DNA of 64,000 bases from Streptomyces europaeiscabiei (GTDB lineage: Bacteria; Actinomycetota; Actinomycetes; Streptomycetales; Streptomycetaceae), in the NCBI RefSeq assembly GCF_036346855.1, contig NZ_CP107841.1, forward strand, positions 3,476,001-3,540,000, written 5' to 3'. A program made the translations under genes and the position numbers. Numbering within the stretch: position 1 is the stretch's first letter; each line of letters starts with the position of its first letter. The notes beneath the pieces were generated by a model that searched no databases, was not told the DNA's origin, and was given only the letters and a program-made list of their open reading frames with translations. Positions 22,766 through 32,996 of the stretch are shown here, in pieces.

Positions 22766-23497
22766 CTACGACGGCGTGCGCGCCGTCTCCAGGAGCCGGG
22801 TCACGTCGTCCGAGCAGATCGTCAGGGCCGCGCCGACCGTGGCCAGCGCGTCCCGCTCCGCCGGGGTGTACGGGCCGTCCGCCAGGGCGATCCGCGCGCC
22901 CTGGAGGAGGATCGCCTCGCGGCCGGTCGGGGCGAGGTGGGGTGCGAGCGGGTCCAGGGCCTCGTGGAGCTCTATGGCGAGGCCGGGGCCGCAGGGTTCG
23001 CCGTATACGCGGCCCGTGTCGGCGGCCAGGGCCTCGACCAGGGCGCCGAGCTGGTCCTCGGTGCAGTCGTCGAACCCGGCGGAGCGGACGGCGCCGGCGG
23101 CGACGGTCAGCGCTGTGCGGGAGCAGGCGCCGCCGGCCGCGAGGACGGCCAGGGCCACCGTGTGGACGGCGTCGCGGAGCATCGCGGAGAAGCGGGTGGT
23201 GGTGGGGTGGTCGAGGACGTCCGTGGCGTAGTGGTGGCGGCAGGCCGCGCATTCCACCACGGGGCCCGTCTCGCCGCGCGGCAGGACGGGGACACCGAGG
23301 AAGGTGAAGCGGCGGCGGCCGGTGAGGCGTTGGTAGTTGCGGTCGCCTCCGCAGCCCGGACAGAAGAACTCGCCGTCACCGACGCCCGTCCACGCGATCC
23401 GGGTGCCCATGACACGCGACAGGCCGGTGGCACGGCTGGTGTACCCGACGCGGGCGAGCGCGGCGGCACCGCCGATCGGGTCCCGTCCTGGCAGCAC
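22766..23497 (-). CDS. TerB-family tellurite resistance-like protein with zinc ribbon
   Basis: The 243-residue protein has an N-terminal zinc ribbon ('EFFCPGCGGDRNYQRLTGRR' and 'VECAACRHHYATDVLD' supply four Cys). This is followed by a helical TerB-like domain ('REAILLQGARIALADGPYTP', then 'AERDALATVGAALTICSDDV'). TerB-like domains occur in stress and metal-response systems; no ter operon is present here. The GTG at 23497 has a GGAGG site 6 nt upstream. It stands alone. Function is inferred from family only. Confidence 0.83.
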   Translation of the reverse strand: MLPGRDPIGGAAALARVGYTSRATGLSRVMGTRIAWTGVGDGEFFCPGCGGDRNYQRLTGRRRFTFLGVPVLPRGETGPVVECAACRHHYATDVLDHPTTTRFSAMLRDAVHTVALAVLAAGGACSRTALTVAAGAVRSAGFDDCTEDQLGALVEALAADTGRVYGEPCGPGLAIELHEALDPLAPHLAPTGREAILLQGARIALADGPYTPAERDALATVGAALTICSDDVTRLLETARTPS

Positions 23498-23661
23498 GTC
23501 GCACCTCCGTCACTCCCCCACACACGGCCCCTTGGGCGCGGGAGGTGACCCCTCGGCAACATCGCCGCGCTTGCGTGATGTTAGCCACATTGGTGAGGCG
23601 CAGTCAGTACTCCGGACGAGGCCTACCCGCGACCCGCACAGGGTTTGGCCGGTAAACGACG

Positions 23662-23694
23662 GGCCCCGCCCGCCAAAATTCGGCGAACGGGGCC
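23662..23694 (-). terminator. leuA transcription terminator
   Basis: GGCCCCG (23662-23668) pairs with CGGGGCC (23688-23694), with an inner CGCC/GGCG pairing around an AAAATT loop. It lies 22 bp after the leuA stop codon. Confidence 0.75.
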
Positions 23695-23716
23695 TTCAAA
23701 CCGCCGGTCAGGCTGG

Positions 23717-25759
<2,043 letters not shown>

Positions 25760-25859
25760 TCAACCCTCAGTAACACGAAGGCAACGAAACGCAACCCATA
25801 CGGCGACATTTCACCAATCATGGTTGCCCCTAGTGACACGCCTTTAACGGAGTGCAATC

Positions 25860-26939
25860 GTGCGAACCATGACGACCAACGGGGGCCACGAGCCCGTCTT
25901 CTGCACCGTCGTACCACCCCATGTCCTCGACAAGCTCTCCCGGGCCGAGGACCCGGCGCTCGCCAACGCCGCGCGCAAGACCCTGGAGCGCGACGCCTTC
26001 GAGCGCACCCACCGCCGCCTGACCACGGTCATCGGAGCCCCGGCCATCGCCGCGCCCGCCGGGGCCGAGGCGGGCACACCGCACCGCACGATCCACGACG
26101 CCCGCCACGGCACGGACCTGCCCGGCAGGAAGGTGCGCGGCGAGGGCGAGGAGCCCGGCAAGGACGCCACGGTCAACCGCGCGTACGCGGGCCTGGGTGC
26201 CACGTACGAGCTGTTCTGGAAGTCCTTCGAGCGCGACTCGATCGACGGCAACGGGCTGCCCCTGGACGCGACCGTGCACTACGAGCGCGACTACAACAAC
26301 GCCTTCTGGAACGGCGAGCAGATGGTGTTCGGCGACGGTGACGGCGAGATCTTCCTCGACTTCACCATCCCGATCGACGTCATCGGCCACGAGCTGAGCC
26401 ACGGTGTCACCCAGTACACGGCGAACCTGACGTACTTCGGCCAGCCGGGCGCTCTCAACGAGTCCATGTCGGACGTCTTCGGCGCCCTCATCAAGCAGTA
26501 CACGCTCGGCCAGACCGCCGCCGAGGCCGACTGGCTGATCGGCGCGGGCCTGCTCGCCCCGCGCGTCACGGGCACCGCCCTGCGCTCGATGAAGGCCCCG
26601 GGCACGGCGTACGACGACGACGTCCTCGGCAAGGACCCGCAGCCGGCGACCATGGACGACTACGTCCGCACCGGCCGCGACAACGGCGGCGTCCACATCA
26701 ACTCCGGCATCCCCAACCACGCGTTCTACCTCGCGGCCACCGCCCTCGGCGGCTACGCCTGGGAGCGGGCCGGACGGATCTGGTACGACGTCCTCACCGG
26801 CGGCGAACTGAGCAAGCAGGCCCTCTTCGTCGACTTCGCCACGCTCACGGTGAAGGCCGCGAAGGACCGCTACGGCCAGGGCGACGAACTGACGGCCGTG
26901 CTGAAGGCCTGGGAACAGGTGGGCGTGCGGACGCTGTAG
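25860..26939 (+). CDS. Protealysin-like M4 metalloprotease
   Basis: The 359-residue zinc protease is of the thermolysin family. The zinc motif 'VIGHELSHGVTQYTA' has HExxH at residues 177-181, and the third ligand is Glu201 in 'ALNESMSDVFGALI'. The transition-state His lies in 'GGVHINSGIPNHAFYLA'. There is no signal peptide. The short N-terminal propeptide 'HEPVFCTVVPPHVLDKLS' is of protealysin type rather than the long FTP-PepSY type. It may act in the cytoplasm or leave by a non-Sec route. The GTG at 25860 has an ACGGAG site; an ATG at 25869 is possible. An emfourin-like inhibitor gene follows after 59 bp. Confidence 0.92.
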   Translation: MRTMTTNGGHEPVFCTVVPPHVLDKLSRAEDPALANAARKTLERDAFERTHRRLTTVIGAPAIAAPAGAEAGTPHRTIHDARHGTDLPGRKVRGEGEEPGKDATVNRAYAGLGATYELFWKSFERDSIDGNGLPLDATVHYERDYNNAFWNGEQMVFGDGDGEIFLDFTIPIDVIGHELSHGVTQYTANLTYFGQPGALNESMSDVFGALIKQYTLGQTAAEADWLIGAGLLAPRVTGTALRSMKAPGTAYDDDVLGKDPQPATMDDYVRTGRDNGGVHINSGIPNHAFYLAATALGGYAWERAGRIWYDVLTGGELSKQALFVDFATLTVKAAKDRYGQGDELTAVLKAWEQVGVRTL

Positions 26940-26998
26940 TACCGGGACCGGGCATCGCGGTGCTGTGGTTCGGGCCCGATCCGTACTAGACATGACCC

Positions 26999-27265
26999 AT
27001 GCGTATCGAAGTGCGGCGCACGGGCGGTTTCGCGGGCATCGAGCGGCACGCGGTGGTGGACACCGCCGGGCGGCCCGATGCCCAGGAGTGGCAGACCCTG
27101 GCCGAGCGCGCGCTCGCCGCCGGCCGGGGCTCGCCGCCGCTGGGGGTGCCGGACGGTTTCGCGTACGAGATCACGGTGGACCACACCACCGTGTACTGCG
27201 CGGACCCCCGGCTGACGGAGGACCAGCGGGAACTGATCAGAAGGGTGCTCAAGGAGGGGGCGTGA
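26999..27265 (+). CDS. Emfourin-like protealysin inhibitor
   Basis: The 88-residue protein begins 'MRIEVRRTGGFAGIERHAVV' and ends 'DPRLTEDQRELIRRVLKEGA'. The N-terminal R-x-GGFAG motif and position just after an M4 protease gene match emfourin (M4in), which in Serratia binds and inhibits its partner protealysin. TAGACA (26987-26992) lies 6 nt before the ATG at 26999, so the inhibitor may also have its own leaderless promoter. No secretion signal is present, consistent with guarding against an intracellular protease. Family assignment is from memory of the motif and the gene order. Confidence 0.82.
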   Translation: MRIEVRRTGGFAGIERHAVVDTAGRPDAQEWQTLAERALAAGRGSPPLGVPDGFAYEITVDHTTVYCADPRLTEDQRELIRRVLKEGA

Positions 27266-27353
27266 GGGGCCCCTCAGCCGCGCCGGGGGCGCGTAACGGG
27301 CACTTCACCCTCGGGCGTTGACTTCCGTTACCAGTGGTACGGATGATCCGCCC

Positions 27354-28679
27354 ATGGCGACGAACCCGATACCCCAGTTCCCGGCAGACTTCCTGTGGGG
27401 CGTCTCGACCTCCGCGCATCAGATCGAGGGGGCCGCCGGCGAGCGCGAGCCGTCCGTGTGGGACGCCTTCACCGCCGGGACGGGGCACATCAAGGACGGC
27501 TCGACGGCGGCGGTGGCCTGCGACCACTACCACCGCTACCCCGAGGACGTGGCCCTCCTGCGCGACCTGGGCGTGGGGGCGTACCGCTTCTCGATCTCCT
27601 GGCCCCGGGTGAACGCTCCGGGCGGACTCGACTTCTACGACCGCCTGGTGGACGAGCTGGCGGGCGCCGGCGTACGCCCCGTGCCGACCCTCTTCCACTG
27701 GGACCTGCCGTCGTCGCTGGAGGAGGCCGGCGGCTGGCTGAACCGGGACACCGCCGAGCGGTTCGCCGAGTACGTCGCCGTCGTGGCCGCCCGGCTCGGC
27801 GACCGCGTCACCAAGTGGATCACCCTCAACGAGCCCGCCGAGCACACCCTGCTGGGCCACGCCCTCGGCACCCACGCGCCGGGCAAGCAGCTGATGTTCG
27901 ACGCGCTCCCGGCCGCCCACCACCAGCTGCTGGGCCACGGCCTGGCCGTACGGGCCCTGCGCGCGGCCGGAGTCACGGACATCGGTATCGCCAACTCGCA
28001 CGGGCCGACGTGGGCGGCGTCGGAGGAACAGGCGGACGTCGAGGCGGCGGGCTTCTACGACCTCCTGCTGAACCGCCTGTTCGCGGAGCCGGTCCTGCTG
28101 GGCGAATACCCGGAGGGCATCGGCGAGCTGATGCCGGGCACGGACATCGGCTCCGACCTGAAGATCATCTCCGAGCCGCTCGACTGGTACGGCGTCAACT
28201 ACTACGCGCCGACCCGCGTGGGCGCCCCCGAGGGCGCGGACATCGAGTTCGGCGGCATCACCATCCCGGCCGAACTCCCCTTCACGGTCAAGCAGATCGA
28301 GGGCGCCCCGACGACCGACTTCGGCTGGCCGGTCGTCCCCGGGGGCCTCACCGAACTCCTCACCACCTTCCGCGACCGCTACGGCGACCGTCTGCCCCCG
28401 ATCGTCATCACCGAGAACGGCTGCTCCTACGAGGGCGTCGACGACCAGGAACGCATCGCCTACCTCGACGGCCATGTGCGCGCCCTGCACGAGGCGGCCG
28501 AGGCGGGCGTCGACATCCGCGGCTACTTCGTGTGGTCCCTGCTCGACAACTTCGAGTGGGCCGAGGGGTACGCACGCCGGTTCGGCCTGGTCCACGTGGA
28601 CTTCGAGACGCTGGAGCGCACCCCGAAGGCGTCGTACGCCTGGTACCGGGACCTGCTGCGTGCCCAGAGCCGGGGATGA
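27354..28679 (+). CDS. GH1 family beta-glucosidase
   Basis: The 441-residue glycoside hydrolase 1 enzyme has the N-terminal signature 'FLWGVSTSAHQIEGA', the acid/base Glu160 in 'KWITLNEPAEHTLLG' and the nucleophile Glu354 in 'IVITENGCSYEG'. 'GYFVWSLLDNFEWAEGYARR' gives the sugar-binding Trp/Glu cluster. It lacks a signal peptide and should hydrolyse imported beta-glucosides such as cellobiose. The ATG at 27354 has TTGACT (27318-27323) and GATGAT (27342-27347) at leaderless spacing. The stop overlaps the ancestral ATG of the following MFS gene (ATGA). Confidence 0.95.
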   Translation: MATNPIPQFPADFLWGVSTSAHQIEGAAGEREPSVWDAFTAGTGHIKDGSTAAVACDHYHRYPEDVALLRDLGVGAYRFSISWPRVNAPGGLDFYDRLVDELAGAGVRPVPTLFHWDLPSSLEEAGGWLNRDTAERFAEYVAVVAARLGDRVTKWITLNEPAEHTLLGHALGTHAPGKQLMFDALPAAHHQLLGHGLAVRALRAAGVTDIGIANSHGPTWAASEEQADVEAAGFYDLLLNRLFAEPVLLGEYPEGIGELMPGTDIGSDLKIISEPLDWYGVNYYAPTRVGAPEGADIEFGGITIPAELPFTVKQIEGAPTTDFGWPVVPGGLTELLTTFRDRYGDRLPPIVITENGCSYEGVDDQERIAYLDGHVRALHEAAEAGVDIRGYFVWSLLDNFEWAEGYARRFGLVHVDFETLERTPKASYAWYRDLLRAQSRG

Positions 28680-28716
28680 CGACGACACGGCCGACGGACG
28701 CCCTCTCCGAGCCCGG

Positions 28717-28764
28717 CATGGGGGTCCCCCCGGTTTGAGCGAAGTCGAAAACCGGGGGAGGGTC
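28717..28764. repeat. Hairpin repeat element at the 5' end of the MFS gene
   Basis: CCCCCGGTTT (28727-28736) and AAACCGGGGG (28749-28758) pair around a 12-nt loop. The CATGGGGGTCC start, the GAGCGAAG loop and the GGGGGAGGGTC end resemble a repeat common in Streptomyces genomes, as I recall. A 47-nt insertion between 'SEPG' codons and the first transmembrane region accounts for the frame change. Confidence 0.65.
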
Positions 28765-29967
28765 GGCGGGGGCTGGACCTCCGCCCTGGCGCTGGCCAAC
28801 GGGGCGATCTGGGTGGGCTGGTACGGCCCGCTGCAGATCCTGCTGGCCTCCCAGGCGGAGGACTTCGCGCCCGGTGCCGGCATGTCGAAGGAGACGATGC
28901 TGGCGTGGGTGACCGGCGCCGGTGCGGTCGTCTCGCTGCTGGCCACGCCGCTGTTCGGGGCGCTGTCGGACCGTACGACGTCCCGCTGGGGCCGTCGTAC
29001 GCCCTGGATCGTGGCGGGGTCGGCAGGCGGGGCGGTGTCGCTGTTGCTGCTCGCGGGCGCGGGCGGGCTGTGGACCATGGTGGCCGGCTGGTGTCTGGTG
29101 CAGCTGACCCTGAACGCGTCCTGGGCGGCGGTCACGGCGGCGGTCCCGGACCGGGTGCCCCGGCTCCAACGGGGCTCGGTGGGCGGCTGGTTGGGGGCGG
29201 CTCAGATCCTGGGCGTGGTCGTCGGCACCGGGCTGGCGACGCTGGGCGGGGGTGTCGGTGCGGGGTACGCGGCGTGCGCGGTGTTCACCCTGGTGGGCGT
29301 GTTGCCGTACGTGCTGGGGCACCGGGATCCGCGGTTGCCGGCGGCGGTCCGCCCGGTGTGGTCGTGGCGGGGGTTCCTGGGAGGCTTCTGGCTGAGCCCG
29401 CGGCGGTACCCGGACTTCGCGTGGGCGTGGCTGACGCGTTTCCTGATCAATCTGAGCAACAGCATCGGCCTTCTCTACCTGCTGTTCTACCTGCGGGACC
29501 GCGTCGGGTATCCCGATCCGCAGGAGGGCGTGCTGATCCTCACGGTGGTGAACGCGTCGACGCTGCTGGCGACCGTGGTGGTCTCCGGGGTGTGGTCGGA
29601 CCGTGTGGGGCGGCGCAAGCCGTTCGTGTACTGGTCGGGGATGGTGATGGCGGCCGCGACCGGCATCATCGCCCTCTGGCCGACCTGGCCCGGCACGATC
29701 GCCGCCTCGGCCCTCCTCGGCCTGGGCTTCGGGGTGTTCACCTCGGTCGACTTCGCCCTCATGACCGATGTCCTGCCGAAGGCCCTCGACCGGGGCAAGG
29801 ACCTGGGCGTCATGAACGTGGCCAACTCCCTCCCCCAGGTCGCGGCCCCGGTCATGGCCGCGCCGATCGTGACGTATCTGGGCGGCTACCGGGCGCTGTA
29901 CCTGGTGGCGGCGGTGATCGGGCTGGCGGGGGCGGTGTTCGTGGGGCGGATACGCGCGGTGGAGTAG
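28735..29967 (+). CDS. MFS sugar transporter, 5' end altered by a repeat insertion
   Basis: The protein of about 410 residues has twelve hydrophobic segments, MFS motif A-like 'LFGALSDRTTSRWGRRTPWI', and ends 'VAAVIGLAGAVFVGRIRAVE'. The first segment is 'ALANGAIWVGWYGPLQILLA'. The natural start is probably the ATG at 28676 that overlaps the GH1 stop, but that frame reads 'MTTTRPTDALSEPGMGVPPV' and stops inside a hairpin element. Translation must now begin downstream; TTG at 28735 and GTG at 28813 are in frame, and neither has a good ribosome site. It may be poorly expressed or inactive. The pairing with beta-glucosidase suggests beta-glucoside uptake. Confidence 0.7.
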   Translation: MSEVENRGRVGGGWTSALALANGAIWVGWYGPLQILLASQAEDFAPGAGMSKETMLAWVTGAGAVVSLLATPLFGALSDRTTSRWGRRTPWIVAGSAGGAVSLLLLAGAGGLWTMVAGWCLVQLTLNASWAAVTAAVPDRVPRLQRGSVGGWLGAAQILGVVVGTGLATLGGGVGAGYAACAVFTLVGVLPYVLGHRDPRLPAAVRPVWSWRGFLGGFWLSPRRYPDFAWAWLTRFLINLSNSIGLLYLLFYLRDRVGYPDPQEGVLILTVVNASTLLATVVVSGVWSDRVGRRKPFVYWSGMVMAAATGIIALWPTWPGTIAASALLGLGFGVFTSVDFALMTDVLPKALDRGKDLGVMNVANSLPQVAAPVMAAPIVTYLGGYRALYLVAAVIGLAGAVFVGRIRAVE

Positions 29968-30144
29968 GGCTCCCGGGCGGAGTGCAACAGACGGCGGAGT
30001 ACGGCCGCTCACTCCGGCGAAGGGCGGCCGCTCACTCCGGCGGAGTGCGGAAGATCACGCGTTTCACAGCCGGTGCACAGACAACGGATCCGTCCTTTCA
30101 CCCGTCTTCAGTGCTGACCACGCTCGCCCCCGAAGGGACGCACT

Positions 30145-32142
30145 GTGCCTACGCGTTCAACCAGACCATCCCGAACCCGCCCCGCACGACAGGCGATAGC
30201 CGTGCTGGCCGTGTCCGGCACACTGCTCGCGACGCCCTCGCTGGCGGCGCCCTCGGCGTTCGCGGCCGGGGCGCCCCCGACCGACCTGCGCGTGGACACG
30301 AACCGGGACGGGAAGGTCGACGTCACCGGCACCACCGACACATCCGGCGAGAACGGCTGGACCGTCGCCCGGGGCGCGCTGATGCTGCCCAACATCGACG
30401 ACGACACCAAGCGTTGCCCGGCCACCGGCCCGAACGGCAAGCCCCTCTCGGACGCCAAGCTGGCCGCCTGCAACGACGCCTCAGACACCAAGGTGAACGG
30501 CACCGCCGACGCCGCCGACCTGGCCCGTGTGCGGTCCGTACCGATGGCGGGCGTCCCCGCCGGGGCACAGGGCACCGTCAAGGTCACGGCGGGCGCCGCG
30601 CAGACCCGCGTGTTCGTCAAGCGGGGCACCAAGTGGGAGCCGGTCACCGCCAAGACCCGCCTGACCCGGGCCGAGCTGAAGGCCGGCGTCGAGTTCGGCG
30701 TCGAGGCCCGTGACGTGATCCGGGACGCCGCGAAGTGGGACGGCACGGCCCGGGTCCGGCTGACCGTGAAGTCCTCCAAGGGCACCACCGCGGACTCCGT
30801 CACCCTGCGCGTGGCCCCACTGCTGACCCACCACCACCTGCAGAACGCCCAGCAGATGCTGGTCACCAAGATCTCCGGCGGCAACTACGGCAAGCTCAAC
30901 CGCGCCTTCCGCGAGGGTCTGGACAAGGCGGCCAAGAGCGCCGGGATCACCCGGCCGACGGTGAACTTCACCAAGTACGGCGACATCTGGGCGCAGGACT
31001 TCGTCGAGCCCGCGTACGTCAGCATGACCGGCACGGACGGCAAGCGGCAGTCCATGCGCGTGATGCTGCGCTCCGCTCAGCTGGACCGGGAGGCGGGCCG
31101 GGAGCTGTTCGAGAAGATGCGCGGCCCGAACATCGGTGCCGTGCAGGTGACGGGCGCCAAGGACTCGGAGGAGTGGACGCTCAACTCCATGGGCAACCTG
31201 GAGACCATCCCGCCGTACGCGCAGGGCGACCGCTCGTACCCTGCGGGCCGCATCATCATGGGCCAGCGCCCGGACACCGGCTCCAAGCCGGCGAAGGTGA
31301 TGCGGACGTTCCTGAAGTCGCAGGGCCTTCAGGACCCGCTGTTCCTCGACACGTCCTGGCTGCACGTCGGCCACGTCGACGAGTTCGTGCAGTTCCTGCC
31401 CGCTGACACCCCGCGCGGCTGGAAGATCGCGATCGCCGACCCCGCGGCGGGGCTGAAGCTCCTGCGTGACGCGAAGGCCGCCGGCCACGGCTCGACGAGC
31501 ATGTTCTCCCTGCCGAACGTCCCCTGGGAGAGCATCTCCGAGGCCCTCGCCTCCAAGAACCTGGTCTCCGACAACAACCTCGCCACGCGCCGCATCGAGG
31601 CCAACCTCACGGTGCTCAAGCGCGAGACGGGCGTCACGGACGCCGAGATCGTCCGCGTCCCTGCGCTCTACACCCAGGGCAGGGAGATGGCGGGCGAGTC
31701 GCAGTCGGGCGGCGACGAGAAGATCCGCCTCCCCCGACTGACCCGCCTCGGCGCCGGCACCGAACTCCCGGACGTGGCACGGGACTACGGCCAGCAGCGC
31801 CGGCTCGACGACGCGGAGGCCGACACGGGCGCCTTGACGCCCGACAGCTCGGCGGCGGCCTCCCCGGCGGCCCCGGCGCCCTCCGTCATGACCAGCGCCT
31901 ACGTCCCCGGCGCCGTCAACGGCATCGTCCTCAGCCGCACCCACTACCTCGCACCGCGCCAGTGGGGCCCGGTCATCGGCGGCAAGGACATCTTCACCGA
32001 GGCCGTGACGGCCGCGTACACCGGCGCCGGCATGAAGGTGTCGTACATCGACGACTGGGAGACGTACCACCTCGGCATGGGCGAGATCCACTGCGGCACC
32101 AACACCCTGCGGAACACGTCGGCGGCCTGGTGGACGCGCTAG
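30145..32142 (+). CDS. Secreted peptidylarginine deiminase (PAD) domain protein
   Basis: The 665-residue protein has a signal peptide ('RQAIAVLAVSGTLLATPSLA') and a linker with Ca-binding-like Asp repeats ('DLRVDTNRDGKVDVTGTTD'). The rest matches the C-terminal catalytic domain of vertebrate PADs: Asp285 in 'YGDIWAQDFVEPAYV', His410 and Asp412 in 'SWLHVGHVDEFVQF', and nucleophile Cys650 in 'GMGEIHCGTNTLRN' close to the C-terminus. All four catalytic positions seem present. It should convert protein or peptide arginine to citrulline outside the cell, probably Ca-dependent. The GTG at 30145 follows GAAGGGACGC. A strong terminator follows. Native substrates are unknown. Confidence 0.88.
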   Translation: MPTRSTRPSRTRPARQAIAVLAVSGTLLATPSLAAPSAFAAGAPPTDLRVDTNRDGKVDVTGTTDTSGENGWTVARGALMLPNIDDDTKRCPATGPNGKPLSDAKLAACNDASDTKVNGTADAADLARVRSVPMAGVPAGAQGTVKVTAGAAQTRVFVKRGTKWEPVTAKTRLTRAELKAGVEFGVEARDVIRDAAKWDGTARVRLTVKSSKGTTADSVTLRVAPLLTHHHLQNAQQMLVTKISGGNYGKLNRAFREGLDKAAKSAGITRPTVNFTKYGDIWAQDFVEPAYVSMTGTDGKRQSMRVMLRSAQLDREAGRELFEKMRGPNIGAVQVTGAKDSEEWTLNSMGNLETIPPYAQGDRSYPAGRIIMGQRPDTGSKPAKVMRTFLKSQGLQDPLFLDTSWLHVGHVDEFVQFLPADTPRGWKIAIADPAAGLKLLRDAKAAGHGSTSMFSLPNVPWESISEALASKNLVSDNNLATRRIEANLTVLKRETGVTDAEIVRVPALYTQGREMAGESQSGGDEKIRLPRLTRLGAGTELPDVARDYGQQRRLDDAEADTGALTPDSSAAASPAAPAPSVMTSAYVPGAVNGIVLSRTHYLAPRQWGPVIGGKDIFTEAVTAAYTGAGMKVSYIDDWETYHLGMGEIHCGTNTLRNTSAAWWTR

Positions 32143-32172
32143 CCTCCAGCGTCACCTGACCCCGCACGACAG

Positions 32173-32206
32173 GAGCCGCCGCCCCGGAGCACCGGGGCGG
32201 CGGCTC
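32173..32206. terminator. Perfect 15-bp-stem terminator
   Basis: GAGCCGCCGCCCCGG (32173-32187) and CCGGGGCGGCGGCTC (32192-32206) pair around a 4-nt loop and are followed by TTT. It separates the convergent deiminase and VOC genes and can stop both. Confidence 0.93.
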
Positions 32207-32208
32207 TT

Positions 32209-32919
32209 TCACGCCGGACCCCGGTCCCGCAGGTCCTCCAGTCGTACGAGCGCGTCACGCGCCGCATCCCGCTGTTCGCCGGTGAGCGGCACCGCCTGCG
32301 CCTGTACGAGCGCGGCCGTCGCCGTCTCCTCGTCCCCGAGCCGCACGGCGACATCGGCACGCAGCACGAGCAGCCGCACCAGCAGTGGTTCCGCCGGCTT
32401 CTCCCCCGCCGCCAGCACCTTGTCGACGACCCTCGCCGCGCCCGCCGGATCGTCCTTCGAGTCCGCCAGCAGGGACGCCAGGTGCAGGGCCCGCGCGAAG
32501 GTGTCCTCCGGGGCGGGCCGGTGACTCTGGTCCTCACTCGTAGGCTGCCCGACACGCACGCAGTTGCCGCCCGGATCGGTCATCAGGAACTGCCGCATGC
32601 CGTACGACATGTCCTTCAGCGGTCCGAGACGCGGCAGCCCCCGCGTCGGGATCCGCCCGTACGCCTCCTTGAGACCGGCCCGGAACGCCGCGTACAGCGC
32701 GTCGACGTCGTCCGTGCGCACGTAACACGTACTGAACGACGCGGCCGGCTCGTACCGCTTCATTCCGAAGAACTGCAGCTCGATCCCGCCCCTCACCACC
32801 ACGGCGTACGGATTGGGGCTGCGCTGCTGGAAGGCGACCTCGAAGCCGAGGGCCTCATAGAAGTCGAGGAGGGGTGGGAGACTCTGACACGGAAGGATCG
32901 GAATCGTCTTCTCGCCCAT
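32209..32919 (-). CDS. VOC-family protein with C-terminal helical extension
   Basis: The first 125 residues form a bleomycin-resistance-like VOC domain ('TIPILPCQSLPPLLDFYEAL', 'RGGIELQFFGMKRYE', 'RQFLMTDPGGNCVRVGQPT'). The last 100 residues are a helical segment of TPR-like character ('FARALHLASLLADSKDDPAG', 'PAEPLLVRLLVLRADVAVRL'). Members with this extension are common in Streptomyces and are usually called bleomycin resistance proteins, but no drug link is shown. The ATG at 32919 has TAGGGT (32926-32931) 6 nt upstream and a 12-bp perfect palindrome immediately behind it, so the mRNA is probably leaderless and repressible. Confidence 0.83.
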   Translation of the reverse strand: MGEKTIPILPCQSLPPLLDFYEALGFEVAFQQRSPNPYAVVVRGGIELQFFGMKRYEPAASFSTCYVRTDDVDALYAAFRAGLKEAYGRIPTRGLPRLGPLKDMSYGMRQFLMTDPGGNCVRVGQPTSEDQSHRPAPEDTFARALHLASLLADSKDDPAGAARVVDKVLAAGEKPAEPLLVRLLVLRADVAVRLGDEETATAALVQAQAVPLTGEQRDAARDALVRLEDLRDRGPA

Positions 32920-32931
32920 ACCCCCACCCTA

Positions 32932-32943
32932 GTCAAATTTGAC
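32932..32943. promoter_or_regulatory. Perfect 12-bp palindrome in the VOC gene promoter
   Basis: GTCAAATTTGAC is self-complementary and A/T-rich in an otherwise GC-rich region. It abuts the predicted -10 hexamer TAGGGT, occupying the -10/-35 spacer. This is a typical operator position for MarR- or DUF24-type repressors. Confidence 0.6.
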
Positions 32944-32996
32944 CAGAAAGGGCGACCCTTTAGAGGGCCAGCCGTGCCCAGCTGATGGCCGAACGG

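Noticed and set aside
28676..28738. A separate 20-codon peptide gene between the beta-glucosidase and transporter genes
   Set aside because: The codons read like the N-terminus of a transporter and the stop lies within an inserted hairpin, so it is better explained as a disrupted start than as a gene.
30481..32091. Long open frame on the minus strand opposite the deiminase gene
   Set aside because: High-GC codon bias keeps the antisense frame open; it has no motifs or ribosome site, while the plus-strand frame has a signal peptide and catalytic motifs. Similar antisense frames at 1486-2742, 9166-10410, 15506-17101, 20925-22727, 23867-25543, 33607-35409 and 51311-53728 were rejected for the same reason.
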